A model generated the notes under the pieces. That model ran no database searches. It had not been told where the DNA came from and was given only the letters and a program-made list of their open reading frames with translations. Positions 28,921 through 38,639 of a stretch of DNA of 64,000 nucleotides are shown one piece after another. This DNA is from Flavobacteriales bacterium (GTDB lineage Bacteria; Bacteroidota; Bacteroidia; Flavobacteriales_D; Crocinitomicaceae). The DNA lies in assembly GCA_947500755.1 (NCBI GenBank), contig CANMTO010000001.1, forward strand, positions 1 to 64,000. The letters are read 5' to 3'. The position numbers and the translations under genes were made by a program. Each line of letters begins with the position of its first letter. The first letter of the stretch is position 1.

Positions 28921-29373
28921 ATGGCAAGCCCACAATTAAATATACGAAATAAGCGCGCGCGCTTTGAATATCATTTGGAGGATTCTTTTCTTGCCGGAAT
29001 TGTTTTGTCAGGTACTGAAATTAAAAGTATACGCAACGGAAAAGCCAGTATTTTAGAAGCGTATTGCATTTTTCATGAACGAGAAGTATGGATTCGCAAC
29101 ATGTTCGTGAATGAATACGAAAACGGAACCTTTTACAACCACAAGCCTCGAGCAGATCGAAAGTTACTGTTGAATAAAAAAGAGATCAATCGAATTGAGA
29201 AATTTCTCAAAACGAAGGGAAATACCCTTATTCCTCTTAAATTGTTCCTATCAGATAAAGGTTGGGTGAAGATCGAAATTTCGTGCGCGGTCGGTAAAAA
29301 GTTACATGATAAACGGCACGATCTGAAAATGAAAGACGACCAACGCGAGATGGATCGGGTATTAAAACGTTAA
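28921..29373 (+). CDS. smpB: SsrA-binding protein SmpB
   Basis: This 150-residue partner of tmRNA in ribosome rescue carries LNIRNKRARFEYHLEDSF and AGIVLSGTEIKSIRNGKASI (the tmRNA-binding OB fold) and RKLLLNKKEI. Its basic C-terminal tail HDKRHDLKMKDDQREMDRV inserts into the mRNA channel. The length is typical. It is transcribed divergently from recR and shares the bases TTAA with the stop codon of the convergent lolA-like gene. The tmRNA gene itself is not in the window as far as I can see. Confidence 0.96.
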   Translation: MASPQLNIRNKRARFEYHLEDSFLAGIVLSGTEIKSIRNGKASILEAYCIFHEREVWIRNMFVNEYENGTFYNHKPRADRKLLLNKKEINRIEKFLKTKGNTLIPLKLFLSDKGWVKIEISCAVGKKLHDKRHDLKMKDDQREMDRVLKR

Positions 29374-30014
29374 TTCTTAATCACTTTATATCCTGGGTAA
29401 TTTTTCTTGTCGAACGCAAATTTTGTGTCTTTAACCTCTGGGTTTGATGTGAATTTGGTCACAGAATATGTCATTACTGAACCATCATTCGATTTCATGA
29501 CTGCTTTTTTCAATTCATTTTTCGATTTAGAAATGTAAATGACAATGGTATTATAGTCTGCCGTCTTTGGATTTTTTGGATACAAATCAATGACATCTAC
29601 CGTTTCACCACTCAGTTTATCTTCTTTAATGAATTTATTCTTAAACCCAGTTTCCCAAATGGTCATGAGTTTTTTTGGATTTATCCCATCTTCGTCCTCC
29701 GAATTATCACTTTCATACACCTCTTTGTCTTTGGCGATGATAGTCCATGTTTTAAGTCCGTTACACAAGATGGTATTGTCCGCATAGGTAGCGTAGTATT
29801 TATTGTTCTTAACCCAACCTTTTCCTGAATAATCATCGTTTTGATTCAATTCTTCATTTTTAATGTTGGCGCTATATTCCATGTAAAAAGACTTTAACCC
29901 TTTCATCTTTTTTGAAAGCTTGTTTAGGATTTTCTGGGACTTGCTTAATTCCGTTTGACCGTGGAATGGTGTAAGCGAAATAATTAGCACGGATAACAAG
30001 AAGATAATTTTCAT
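29370..30014 (-). CDS. LolA-like periplasmic lipoprotein carrier
   Basis: This 214-residue protein has a signal peptide (about residues 1-19, ending FHGQ). The mature part is an open beta-barrel of the LolA/LolB type: the N-terminal helix NKLSKKMKGLKSFYMEYSANI, then strand pairs such as GKGWVKNNKYYATYADNTILCNGLKTWTI. LolA homologues of Bacteroidota are annotated on this pattern. It would carry lipoproteins from the LolCDE complex to the outer membrane. A LolC/E-like permease gene lies elsewhere in this window (52372-54015). Binding activity is not proven by motif alone. Confidence 0.82.
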   Translation of the reverse strand: MKIIFLLSVLIISLTPFHGQTELSKSQKILNKLSKKMKGLKSFYMEYSANIKNEELNQNDDYSGKGWVKNNKYYATYADNTILCNGLKTWTIIAKDKEVYESDNSEDEDGINPKKLMTIWETGFKNKFIKEDKLSGETVDVIDLYPKNPKTADYNTIVIYISKSKNELKKAVMKSNDGSVMTYSVTKFTSNPEVKDTKFAFDKKNYPGYKVIKN

Positions 30015-30050
30015 GGGTATATTTTACAGTGCAAATATCATACATTGTGC

Positions 30051-30058
30051 CAAAAATA
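30051..30058 (-). promoter_or_regulatory. -7 promoter element of the lolA-like gene
   Basis: The minus strand reads TATTTTTG, 36 bases before the ATG at 30014. Confidence 0.4.
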
Positions 30059-30063
30059 CCGCA

Positions 30064-33000
30064 CTAAATTTTAATGAATTGTAAAATTTTATGTTCCGAT
30101 CCTACACGTACTCGCAAGAAATAGATTCCTGCGGCTTTATCGTCCATGAGCACCGATAAAATATGCGTTCCTGCCTCCAAGGTATTTTCTGAACGCGTGC
30201 ACAGATTCCCGAGTACATCGATTACCTCAACAGTTACTTGTGTTTTTTCTGTAAGGATAAGTGGGAAATTACTTTGATTCGTTACAGGGTTAGGGGAGAG
30301 CTCACCCAGGGAAAACGTTCCCTCCTCGATTAATAAACAAGCATAATTATTTGATAAATCTGGCTCCTCCAAGAAATGAAATCCTGTCAAGTTTGCACGT
30401 ACACACAAAAAATCCACCATATTGTTTTGAGATAGCCCGGCTAGATTCGGGCTGTTTTCAAAAATATAATAGTACGAATCTCCCGGAAGAATGGTGTCGT
30501 TTAGCGTTCCGCTTAGTCGAGGGATTCCAGATACAGTTAAGGTAAGAATTCCACCTACAATGGACACGGTTCCTTGGTTTTGTAATGAACATCCTATGAT
30601 GGACTGGGAATTCTGACTTCCAAGGTATACCTGGTTAAGGGCTAATTCCAATAAGGGTTCATTGATTGAGATAACCTTCAGGGTGGTATCCGAACACCCA
30701 TACAGGTTACTCGTTATGCTGTAGACAAATAGATTCTCGCCAATTAATGAATCCGGAATTAGATAATTCAACGAGATCGTGTCTTCATATGAAATACCAT
30801 TGATTACCCAATCGATGGTATTTGAACCATTGGCCGTGGAGGAAAGGGTTAACTCGTCACCAGCGACGCATATGGCGGGTTCATAAACAAAACTGCTACT
30901 TAGTCCAGGATTTACATTAACCTGAATTAAGGTGTCTGCTTGGCAGCCCATGTTAGAAACTGCAGAAAGTGTTAAAAACTGAATCCCCAAGGTGGTAAAG
31001 GTAAATTGCCCTTCAATTCCAGTAAATGGATACTGTAAATTGACCAACCAAAAGGTGCTATCAATGGTACCACTCGGTATGCTACTTAAACTTGAAAATA
31101 CCGTTGGATTGTCTTTACAGGCAGGTGCTAGGTTCCAATTTAACTCGGGCATCGGATGAATTGTGACCACTTGAGTACTCGTGTCCACACACCCATTGCC
31201 AGCATAACAAATCAATGAAACTGAATAGTTCCCGGAGCTAGCGTAAAAACATGGAGCATTGAATGCTGTAGAATTTAAGCCATTTCCAAAATCCCACAGC
31301 ATGGATTGAATGCCCGTGCTGTCGTTTGCAATACTTGCGTTTACAGGAGCAGTTATGGTTTGTTCGCAGCTATTGTTGATCGTGAATATTGAACTCGGTG
31401 CAGCTGATACGTTGAATGTATATTGTGCCGTGTCTACACATCCAAAGGTGTTCTGTGCCACCAAGGCAATTTGATTCAATCCGGCTTGACTAAACATGTG
31501 GCTTCCAATGCTGTCAGTATCTACAATACCTCCAAGATAATCCCAAGCATACGTGCTTAGTGGATTCCCGCTAAGGTCGCTTGCTTGAAATAAGATAAGC
31601 TCATTATTACATGATCCGCTATGTTGTATGTTTAAGCTTGGAGGTACCTGAACATAAAATGAGAAGGTATCTAACAAACTGCAATTATCGCTTGCTGTGA
31701 CCTGCATTGAGCCATAGATCCATCCAGTGGTAGAGAAGGTGGTTTGAACTGTGTTTCCATTTAATTGGATTCCGTTGGAAAAGCTCCATGCCTGACTTGT
31801 TATCACAGCAGGCAACGGAACGCTGGATTGATTTGAAGCTTGAAATAAGCTATTTGTGCAATTGGTAATTGGAAGCGTTACGTTTATCGTTGGGGCGGTT
31901 CCGTTTACGTTGACCAGTATCGTGTCTTGCGCTACACATCCATTAACATTCGTTGAGGTTAACGAAATAACAGCCATTCCTCCGGTTGTAATAGGGAAGG
32001 TGCTTCCCGTGGTCCCGTTGTTCCAAGCATAGGATGTTGTTTGCTGTGCCCCTTGCTGCAACGAAACAACATTACCAATGCACAAGGAGGTATCGTTTCC
32101 TAGGGAAGAAGTCAAGGGGTAAGTGTCAAGTGTGAAGGTGGCCTGTTGTGCTGGGGAAGGACATCCACCTGTTCCCGTAACTTGTACGCTGTAGTTTCCG
32201 CTTTGAGTTATCGTTAGTTGATTTGCAGTGGATCCGGTATTCCACAGGTGCGTAAATCCAGCACCTAATCCAGTATTCCATAAAACAGAACTGTTAGAGC
32301 AAATCGACGTGCTTGGAGGGGGAACGATCGTAGGGAATTTTACAAAAATAGTGTCGCTCCATTTGAATCCGAAGGCATCATTGGCTGAAACCCAATAAGC
32401 TCCCGATTGATTTACTGAAATGCTAGCGGTGGTTGCGCCCGTACTCCATTGATAGTTTGAAAAACCGGCAGGTGCCGTTAAGGATTGTGGACAAAATCCA
32501 TTAGTTATGGTAATATCACTACCTAAATTAAATACCGGCGTATATTTGAATTTTAAATAGTTTTTGATTTTAAGTATGTCTAAGGAATCATTGGTGTCAG
32601 CAAAAATTATCTCACAAATATTCCCGTTTAAAAAAAGTAGTTCGCCATCGTCATTTGCATTGTTATATGCACCAATTAAAAAACGAAAGTTAGATTCAAA
32701 AAGTAAATTGCTGTTAAAAGAACTTATGCCCAGGGAGGAATTATTTACATCCAGGTGATTCTTTGCGGTAGTTCGATTCACAAAGGCATTATATAAGGCA
32801 AAATTCGTGGTATTAAAGGCTGAATAATTACTGGTATTGTTGTCGCTTTGAAATAGGAAGGCTGTAGATGTTCCGTCCTTGAGGAGTGCATAGCGAAAAG
32901 TAGCGTTTGCTGCTCTTGATTTAGCGAGTAAGGTTTGATTTGAGGCAGCCATTTTTCCAACTACAAACATGGATCTCGAGTTAAAACCGAGGTCTAGAAT

Positions 33001-33564
33001 ATCTCCGCCACTTAGTACTTGAGCTCCAGCAAAACTAATGCTTGGATAACCATTGACTGAATTATTTACTACGGTTGGCCTTTTTGCTGCTAGGTTTTGA
33101 CTCATAACATGCGAGTTCGCGCTCAAGTCGGCCCATTGTTGAACTTTATTGCTTGCATCCGGGGTAACTCCAGCATCCGCTTTCAACCATAAACTGGTAG
33201 AATTTAAACTGGATGGGGTAAAATACGTGAACGTGTACGTTGGCGAGCAGGTGGAATCATTTGCTGTGTATGCTTTTACGCGCCAATAATATGTCCCTTG
33301 AGTAGGGACGAATGAACTCCAAGAGGTAAGGTTAGTAAGCGGAGATTGCGTATAAGTACTACTGAAGGTGTTGTTGCTCGCAAATTGAACCCGGTAATTT
33401 ATAGTATTTGGAGCGCTATTCCATTGAAAGGATACGTTGAAGTTGCTAAGATTTGACTGGTTTTTGGGTAAAATACCACTCAAAGGTTGCGCAAAATAGC
33501 TTCCTAATCCTGATGAAAATATCAGAATAAGGGTAAGGAGTATTAAGTGAAACATTCTATGCAT
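30064..33564 (-). CDS. Large T9SS type A surface protein with LamG-like and PKD-like domains
   Basis: This protein of about 1166 residues has a hydrophobic signal peptide (MFHLILLTLILIFSS). A fibronectin-III-like module follows (about 30-110, ending PTYTFTYF), then a concanavalin/LamG-like domain (about 120-335, with SLWLKADAGVTPD and IDNGEIAEI-type features such as LFLNGNICEIIFADT). A series of Ig/PKD-like repeats comes next (for example SYAWNNGTTGSTF, LWDFGNGLNSTAF). A T9SS type A sorting domain ends it (LGELSPNPVTNQSNFPL to KILQFIKI). It probably works in adhesion or carbohydrate binding. The longer in-frame ORF from 33621 is rejected because a -7 box lies inside it. Confidence 0.88.
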   Translation of the reverse strand: MHRMFHLILLTLILIFSSGLGSYFAQPLSGILPKNQSNLSNFNVSFQWNSAPNTINYRVQFASNNTFSSTYTQSPLTNLTSWSSFVPTQGTYYWRVKAYTANDSTCSPTYTFTYFTPSSLNSTSLWLKADAGVTPDASNKVQQWADLSANSHVMSQNLAAKRPTVVNNSVNGYPSISFAGAQVLSGGDILDLGFNSRSMFVVGKMAASNQTLLAKSRAANATFRYALLKDGTSTAFLFQSDNNTSNYSAFNTTNFALYNAFVNRTTAKNHLDVNNSSLGISSFNSNLLFESNFRFLIGAYNNANDDGELLFLNGNICEIIFADTNDSLDILKIKNYLKFKYTPVFNLGSDITITNGFCPQSLTAPAGFSNYQWSTGATTASISVNQSGAYWVSANDAFGFKWSDTIFVKFPTIVPPPSTSICSNSSVLWNTGLGAGFTHLWNTGSTANQLTITQSGNYSVQVTGTGGCPSPAQQATFTLDTYPLTSSLGNDTSLCIGNVVSLQQGAQQTTSYAWNNGTTGSTFPITTGGMAVISLTSTNVNGCVAQDTILVNVNGTAPTINVTLPITNCTNSLFQASNQSSVPLPAVITSQAWSFSNGIQLNGNTVQTTFSTTGWIYGSMQVTASDNCSLLDTFSFYVQVPPSLNIQHSGSCNNELILFQASDLSGNPLSTYAWDYLGGIVDTDSIGSHMFSQAGLNQIALVAQNTFGCVDTAQYTFNVSAAPSSIFTINNSCEQTITAPVNASIANDSTGIQSMLWDFGNGLNSTAFNAPCFYASSGNYSVSLICYAGNGCVDTSTQVVTIHPMPELNWNLAPACKDNPTVFSSLSSIPSGTIDSTFWLVNLQYPFTGIEGQFTFTTLGIQFLTLSAVSNMGCQADTLIQVNVNPGLSSSFVYEPAICVAGDELTLSSTANGSNTIDWVINGISYEDTISLNYLIPDSLIGENLFVYSITSNLYGCSDTTLKVISINEPLLELALNQVYLGSQNSQSIIGCSLQNQGTVSIVGGILTLTVSGIPRLSGTLNDTILPGDSYYYIFENSPNLAGLSQNNMVDFLCVRANLTGFHFLEEPDLSNNYACLLIEEGTFSLGELSPNPVTNQSNFPLILTEKTQVTVEVIDVLGNLCTRSENTLEAGTHILSVLMDDKAAGIYFLRVRVGSEHKILQFIKI

Positions 33565-33569
33565 CCTTT

Positions 33570-33577
33570 CAAAAATA
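33570..33577 (-). promoter_or_regulatory. -7 promoter element of the large T9SS protein
   Basis: The minus strand reads TATTTTTG, followed by AAAGG and ATG at 33564. A second in-frame ATG is three codons further on (33555), and either could be the true start. Confidence 0.45.
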
Positions 33578-33701
33578 AGAATTAATTGACTAATTATTGC
33601 GCTCTTTGAATACATCTTCAACCATATTGAATATTTACTCGTTCAATGGTAGCATTTCTTCGAATAGGGAAGGGCTTAGGTACATGTTGTTTTATAAAGC
33701 G

Positions 33702-33709
33702 TACCTTTG
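33702..33709 (+). promoter_or_regulatory. -7 promoter element of the polysaccharide cluster
   Basis: TACCTTTG lies 26 bases before the wzm ATG and is the obvious promoter of the cluster that follows. Confidence 0.5.
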
Positions 33710-33735
33710 CCTTTACACATTTAGGAGATTGGTAG

Positions 33736-34584
33736 ATGGAATCGTTGCGTAAAATCGAGGTGATTACCCCTAAGCGAGGACTTTTTGATGTTCGCTTGCA
33801 TGAATTGTGGGGATATAGAGATTTAATTTTGTTGTTTGTTCGAAGAGATTTTGTTGCTCAGTATAAACAAACCATTCTCGGCCCCCTTTGGTTTGTAATT
33901 CAACCCGTACTTACGGCCTTAATGTTTTATGTTGTTTTTGGAATGATCGCTTCAATTCCTACACAGGGTGTGCATCAATTTTTATTTTATTTCACCGGAT
34001 TAACCATATGGGGCTATTTTTCCGAGTGTTTTACTAAAACATCAGGGACCTTCATTGCCAATTCAAATTTATTCGGAAAGGTTTATTTCCCGCGCTTAAC
34101 CGTTCCAATTTCCATTGTGATTTCTGGGTTGTTCAAATTATTAATCCAACTGGTAATTCTTAGCATATTGATTGGTATGTTTAGCTTGAGCGGGCTACAA
34201 CAGATTTCCATGGATTGGACCATTGTTTTGTTTCCTTTATACGTGCTGCTCATGGGATTCTTAGGCTTAGGTCTTGGGATTTTGTTATCTGCCTTAACCA
34301 CAAAATATCGGGATCTAAGTTTTTTACTTACGTTTGGAGTGCAGTTATTAATGTATGCAACGCCGATTATTTACCCGTTGTCTTTTACTAGTGGGAGGAT
34401 AAATCAGGTGTTAAGGTATAATCCATTAACGGCAATTCTTGAGAATGTTAGGTATTCAATCTATGGAATTGGTCAATTCGATGCATTCGGGTTACTTTAT
34501 ACCGCCGGTTTTACCTTGGTGGTTTTAGTATTAGGGATTTTGGTTTTTAATCGCATTGAACAGTCCTTTATGGATACCGTATAA
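33736..34584 (+). CDS. wzm: ABC-2 type polysaccharide exporter, membrane subunit (Wzm/TagG-like)
   Basis: This 282-residue protein has six membrane spans and the ABC2-membrane hallmarks LFVRRDFVAQYKQTILGPLWFVIQP at the N-terminal amphipathic helix and LSFLLTFGVQLLMYATPIIYP near the end. It forms the channel for O-antigen or teichoic-acid-like glycans. The ATPase gene follows directly, with its start nine bases after this stop codon. It is the first gene of the cluster and is preceded by a consensus promoter box. Confidence 0.93.
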   Translation: MESLRKIEVITPKRGLFDVRLHELWGYRDLILLFVRRDFVAQYKQTILGPLWFVIQPVLTALMFYVVFGMIASIPTQGVHQFLFYFTGLTIWGYFSECFTKTSGTFIANSNLFGKVYFPRLTVPISIVISGLFKLLIQLVILSILIGMFSLSGLQQISMDWTIVLFPLYVLLMGFLGLGLGILLSALTTKYRDLSFLLTFGVQLLMYATPIIYPLSFTSGRINQVLRYNPLTAILENVRYSIYGIGQFDAFGLLYTAGFTLVVLVLGILVFNRIEQSFMDTV

Positions 34585-34593
34585 TTGGAACAC

Positions 34594-35853
34594 ATGGAGG
34601 TAATCAAGGTAGAACATTTATATAAGCAATATCGACTGGGGCAAGTAGGTACGGGGTCCTTAGTTCAGGATGCAAATCGTTGGTGGCATAAGGTAAGAGG
34701 AAAGGCAGATCCGTATGAGGTAATCACAGAAACAAACGATCGCACCACGCAAGGGAAAGGTGATTTTGTATGGGCACTAGAAGACATTAATTTCGCTGTA
34801 AATCAAGGGGAAGTACTTGGCATCATCGGACGCAATGGGGCAGGAAAGAGCTCCTTGCTAAAAATCCTTTCTAAGGTGACTTCGCCAACTAAAGGAAGAA
34901 TAACGCTAAACGGTCGCGTAGCCTCCTTGTTAGAGGTTGGAACAGGCTTTAATCCCGAGCTCACAGGAAGAGAAAACATTTACTTGAATGGAGCCATTCT
35001 AGGGATGACTAAAGCGGAGATTCGTTCGAAGTTTGATGAGATTGTCGCATTCTCCGGAGTAGATAAATACATTGATACACCCGTTAAACGCTACTCATCA
35101 GGGATGTATGTTCGTTTAGCCTTCGCTGTAGCAGCACATCTTGAACCAGAGATTTTAATTGTAGACGAAGTGTTGGCAGTGGGGGATGTAGATTTTCAAA
35201 AAAAATGCATCGGGAAAATGAAAGATGTGGCCAGTGCAGGAAGAACGGTATTGTTTGTGAGTCACAACATGGAAGCGGTGAAGAATCTGTGTTCTCGTGC
35301 CCTTCTCTTGGAGCATGGTACTATTATTTCAGAAGGTAGCCCTTCTCAAGTAATTGAAACGTATCTTAATAACCGAAATAAAGCAGACTGGGGGCATACG
35401 TACACGGAACTAGAAGCGCCAGGGAATGAATTTACGCGCTTAAAATCGATAGCGCTTAAACCAATTCGTGAAGACGGTAAACCGATGATTACGGTAAAAA
35501 GCTCCCTTGAAATAAATATAAGTTTCTGGAATTATGTAGAAGACTTAGCCGCTAATCTTAGCCTTCATCTTTATGCAGCCACAGGAGAATGCGTGTTCAA
35601 TGTGATTACCCAATTACCACCACCCACGCTTGATGTTGGTCTTCACCATGCACGATGTGTTATTCCAAAAGAATTATTAAATACTGGAGTATTCTATGTA
35701 TCTTTCATGCTAGTCCAAGATACGGCAAAGCCGCTTTTTAACTTTGAAGAGGTATTAACTTTTGAGGTGGAAGAAGAACGAGAAAATACCAATTGGCATG
35801 GTAAATTCCCAGGTTTCGTTCGACCGAATGTTGATTTTACGTTACACACATGA
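34594..35853 (+). CDS. wzt: Polysaccharide ABC exporter ATPase with C-terminal carbohydrate-binding domain (Wzt-like)
   Basis: This 419-residue protein has Walker A GRNGAGKSS (residues 79-87), signature YSSGM (167-171) and Walker B ILIVDEVLAVGD (187-198), with SHNMEAV as the switch. The C-terminal 160 residues form a beta-sandwich like the Wzt domain that recognises the capped end of an O-polysaccharide before export. ATG 34594 was chosen over a TTG nine bases upstream. It overlaps the aminotransferase gene by four bases (ATGA). The presence of the tail suggests that export depends on a specific chain terminator. Confidence 0.93.
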   Translation: MEVIKVEHLYKQYRLGQVGTGSLVQDANRWWHKVRGKADPYEVITETNDRTTQGKGDFVWALEDINFAVNQGEVLGIIGRNGAGKSSLLKILSKVTSPTKGRITLNGRVASLLEVGTGFNPELTGRENIYLNGAILGMTKAEIRSKFDEIVAFSGVDKYIDTPVKRYSSGMYVRLAFAVAAHLEPEILIVDEVLAVGDVDFQKKCIGKMKDVASAGRTVLFVSHNMEAVKNLCSRALLLEHGTIISEGSPSQVIETYLNNRNKADWGHTYTELEAPGNEFTRLKSIALKPIREDGKPMITVKSSLEINISFWNYVEDLAANLSLHLYAATGECVFNVITQLPPPTLDVGLHHARCVIPKELLNTGVFYVSFMLVQDTAKPLFNFEEVLTFEVEEERENTNWHGKFPGFVRPNVDFTLHT

Positions 35854-36926
35854 TTCCAGTAACCAAATCCTTTATACCTCCGATTGAGGAATATATGGCG
35901 CAAGTTCAGAGGACTTTTGACAACGGTTGGTTAACGAATCGCGGAGCGTTGGTTTTGGAATTAGAAGAAAAACTAACGACCTATCTTGCATTGGAAGAAA
36001 GTAGGATTTTGCTAATGAACAATGGCACCATTCCCATTCAGATTGCATTAAAAGTGTTGGGAAAAGGAGGAGAGGTCATTACCACCCCTTTCTCCTATGT
36101 GGCTACAACGTCCGCGATTGTTTGGGAGGGTTGCACGCCCGTGTTTGTGGATATTCACCCCGAATATCTAACCATTGATGAAACAAAAATTGAAGCGGCC
36201 ATAACCGACAAAACCACCTGCATATTGGCGACACATGTCTACGGAAATCCCTGCAACGTGATTGAAATTGAACGAATTGCCCAAAAGCACAACCTAAAAG
36301 TGATTTACGATGCTGCGCATGCCTTTGGGGTGACTTATCAAGGAAAAAGTATTTTCGAATACGGGGACGTTTCGACCTGTAGTTTTCATGCGACCAAGTT
36401 GTTCCACACCGGAGAGGGGGGGGCTCTTTTCTGCAAAGATGCCGACCTTTTTCATCAATTGTATTATAGTCATAATTTTGGTCATGACGGACCCTTGGCT
36501 TTTCATGGACTTGGGATAAACGGGAAGATGAGTGAATTGCATGCGGCTATGGGCTTGGCCGTTTTACCGCATATACATGAGATTTTAGCCGATCGAAGTA
36601 GCGTGGTAACATGGTATGATGAAAACATGAAAATGAATCCGCTTGGGCGAATTAAAATTAGAAAAGAAACAAATTGGAATTCAGCCTATTACCCCGTGTT
36701 GTTTGAATCTGAAAATCAATTATTGGAAATAGAAAAATCCTTACAAGATATCGGTGTTTTTCCGCGCAGATATTTTTATCCGTCGCTTACCGAATTACCG
36801 TTTGTTCCCCAAAGCAGCTGTGAGATTGCATCTTCGGTATCTTCCCGGATTTTATGTTTACCCTTATTTTGTGGGTTAAGTGAAAATGAAGTGAAGCGCA
36901 TTACCTCGATAATTAATAACGTTTAA
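35850..36926 (+). CDS. DegT/DnrJ/EryC1/StrS family sugar aminotransferase (VioA-like)
   Basis: This 358-residue PLP enzyme has Schiff-base Lys183 (SFHATKLFHTGEGG), Asp154 (VIYDAAHAFG) and the opening MIPVTKSFIPPIEEY with NGWLTNRGALVLELE. This resembles dTDP-4-amino-4,6-dideoxyglucose transaminases (VioA) and related 3- or 4-aminosugar enzymes. It would convert a nucleotide 4-keto-6-deoxy sugar to the amino sugar, which the next gene could N-acetylate. The exact sugar (Qui4N, Fuc3N or other) is not determined. The synthases making the keto sugar are not in the window. Confidence 0.88.
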   Translation: MIPVTKSFIPPIEEYMAQVQRTFDNGWLTNRGALVLELEEKLTTYLALEESRILLMNNGTIPIQIALKVLGKGGEVITTPFSYVATTSAIVWEGCTPVFVDIHPEYLTIDETKIEAAITDKTTCILATHVYGNPCNVIEIERIAQKHNLKVIYDAAHAFGVTYQGKSIFEYGDVSTCSFHATKLFHTGEGGALFCKDADLFHQLYYSHNFGHDGPLAFHGLGINGKMSELHAAMGLAVLPHIHEILADRSSVVTWYDENMKMNPLGRIKIRKETNWNSAYYPVLFESENQLLEIEKSLQDIGVFPRRYFYPSLTELPFVPQSSCEIASSVSSRILCLPLFCGLSENEVKRITSIINNV

Positions 36927-36936
36927 TTTAGGATAA

Positions 36937-37524
36937 ATGATAATTATAGGAGCAGGAGGACATGCCTTAGAAGTATTAAATGAACTGAAACAAGCGAATC
37001 AATCGATCAGTGCGTTTTATGATGAAATTAATGTTAATGTCAATGAGTTGTTCGGTATTCCCGTATACCATGAGCTTAACCAATTACCTATGGAGCCTTT
37101 CGTGCTTGGTGTTGGGGGTCCAACGTTAAGACGGAAATTACACGAACGGTTTTACGGCCAACGGTCTTCAGTATCTATGATTTCAGCTACCGCCCAAGTG
37201 AGTGAATTCGGAGTACAACTTGGCTTGGGGCTAAACCTTATGCATCACGTATACATTGGACCAAACGTAATTCTTGGTGATGGCACGCTTGTCAATGCCA
37301 AATCGAGCATTCACCACGATTCTAAAATTGGTTCGTTTTGTGAAATCTGTATCGGTGTTTCTATAGCGGGACGCTGCACGATTGGAAACGAGGTTTTTAT
37401 TGGTATGGGGGCATTGATCCTGCCTGGTGTTACAATCGGCGATCAAGCCATCATAGGAGCGGGAGCAGTGGTGACAAAGGATGTTCCTGCGGGAGTTACA
37501 GTTAAAGGGGTTCCAGCAAAGTGA
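36937..37524 (+). CDS. NeuD/PglD-like sugar O/N-acetyltransferase
   Basis: This 195-residue protein has an N-terminal Rossmann-like nucleotide-sugar domain ([17 protein letters not shown]). It is followed by a left-handed beta-helix of hexapeptide repeats ([40 protein letters not shown], ending VTVKGVPAK). This is the PglD/NeuD/VioB-like layout that transfers acetyl from acetyl-CoA to an amino sugar. Position directly after the aminotransferase suggests the two make an N-acetylated dideoxy amino sugar. Its TGA overlaps the GTG start of the next gene. Confidence 0.9.
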   Translation: MIIIGAGGHALEVLNELKQANQSISAFYDEINVNVNELFGIPVYHELNQLPMEPFVLGVGGPTLRRKLHERFYGQRSSVSMISATAQVSEFGVQLGLGLNLMHHVYIGPNVILGDGTLVNAKSSIHHDSKIGSFCEICIGVSIAGRCTIGNEVFIGMGALILPGVTIGDQAIIGAGAVVTKDVPAGVTVKGVPAK

Positions 37525-38639
37525 ATAGAAAACCGAATATTTTGATGGTTGGGGATATGCCGGGTTGGGCGTTTCATAACATTATTGATTTTGTTATTAC
37601 GAATGTCAAGGGGTTTGATTTTTATTTTGACTTCACTTACAATCACCCAAAAACCAATCCCGAAGTTATTTCTGATTGTCAGCCTTTAAAAAGTAACCGT
37701 ATACCTTCAGGGAAGTTGCGAAAGAAAATCCCTTTTCAAAAAGTTGTTTTATTGAGAGGTCTCATTTATAAATTCATCAATTTATTTAACAGGCTTGGTT
37801 TACTTGATTTTGACGGAAATGGAAAGGTTTGCAGGGTGAGGCAAGACGGAAAATACGATTTGGTCGTCTATCTGGATTTTTACATGGATAAGGATGCAGA
37901 TTTTAGTCACATCAGGGCGACGAAACATGTTAAAGGGATTTTTACAGAAAGCTATCCACCCAAAGGTGTAATGGTTGACAAACACATTTCAAAACAAACA
38001 TTTTGCGAGACCTTTCTAAGAGAAATTAATGCCTTGCTCGTAGGCGTTCCTTCCATCAAAGAAAATTACGATGGCTATTTTTCTAAACCCATCCTTTTTG
38101 CGAATATGGCTTATGACGAGCGACTTTTTAAGTCAAGCAATGCGAAGAAAAGCGATGCTGAAAAATTTGTGATTGGTTGGACCGGGAATCCAGATCGTGC
38201 GTTCAAAGGATTCCATTCCCATGTGATTCCAACCATTGAGAAACTGGTTTTAATGGGTTATAAAGTCGAATTAAAAACACAATTTGAAGGCAGCCTAAAA
38301 TCCTTGGTTTCTTTTTGGCAAAGCGTTGATTTAGCGCTGATTGCTTCCGATGCAGATGCGGGTCCTTCCATGTTTATGGAAGCAAGCTTGTGTGGGGTTC
38401 CAACCGTAAGCACAAGGATTGGCATGCCCAGCTATGTAATTCAGGATGGCTTAAATGGATTGTTTTGTTTGCGAGACATCGCCGACATGGTTGAAAAAAT
38501 ATCCCTCCTAATCAATGAAAAGGAGTTGTATGTTGCTATGAAAAACAGCATACGAAAAGACTACATCGAGAAATTGGGGGCGGAGGTACAAGTACAAAAT
38601 TGGAAGACCCTTTTTAATGAAGTATTACAAGATGCCTAA
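37521..38639 (+). CDS. Glycosyltransferase (GT4-like), GTG start
   Basis: This 372-residue protein has an unusual acceptor domain ([22 protein letters not shown]) and a GT-B donor domain with [21 protein letters not shown] and [21 protein letters not shown], containing the conserved Glu. The start is GTG, which overlaps the upstream stop codon. It is followed by another glycosyltransferase with overlapping ends. From here on the cluster is visibly richer in A and T than its surroundings. Sugar specificity unknown. Confidence 0.85.
   Translation: MNRKPNILMVGDMPGWAFHNIIDFVITNVKGFDFYFDFTYNHPKTNPEVISDCQPLKSNRIPSGKLRKKIPFQKVVLLRGLIYKFINLFNRLGLLDFDGNGKVCRVRQDGKYDLVVYLDFYMDKDADFSHIRATKHVKGIFTESYPPKGVMVDKHISKQTFCETFLREINALLVGVPSIKENYDGYFSKPILFANMAYDERLFKSSNAKKSDAEKFVIGWTGNPDRAFKGFHSHVIPTIEKLVLMGYKVELKTQFEGSLKSLVSFWQSVDLALIASDADAGPSMFMEASLCGVPTVSTRIGMPSYVIQDGLNGLFCLRDIADMVEKISLLINEKELYVAMKNSIRKDYIEKLGAEVQVQNWKTLFNEVLQDA

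Noticed and set aside
28875-28922. Longer RecR start (28922)
   Set aside because: It would overlap smpB; the family start MQIPS lies downstream next to a promoter box.
33565-33621. Longer start of the T9SS adhesin-like gene (33621)
   Set aside because: A TATTTTTG box lies inside this extension and the signal peptide begins after it.
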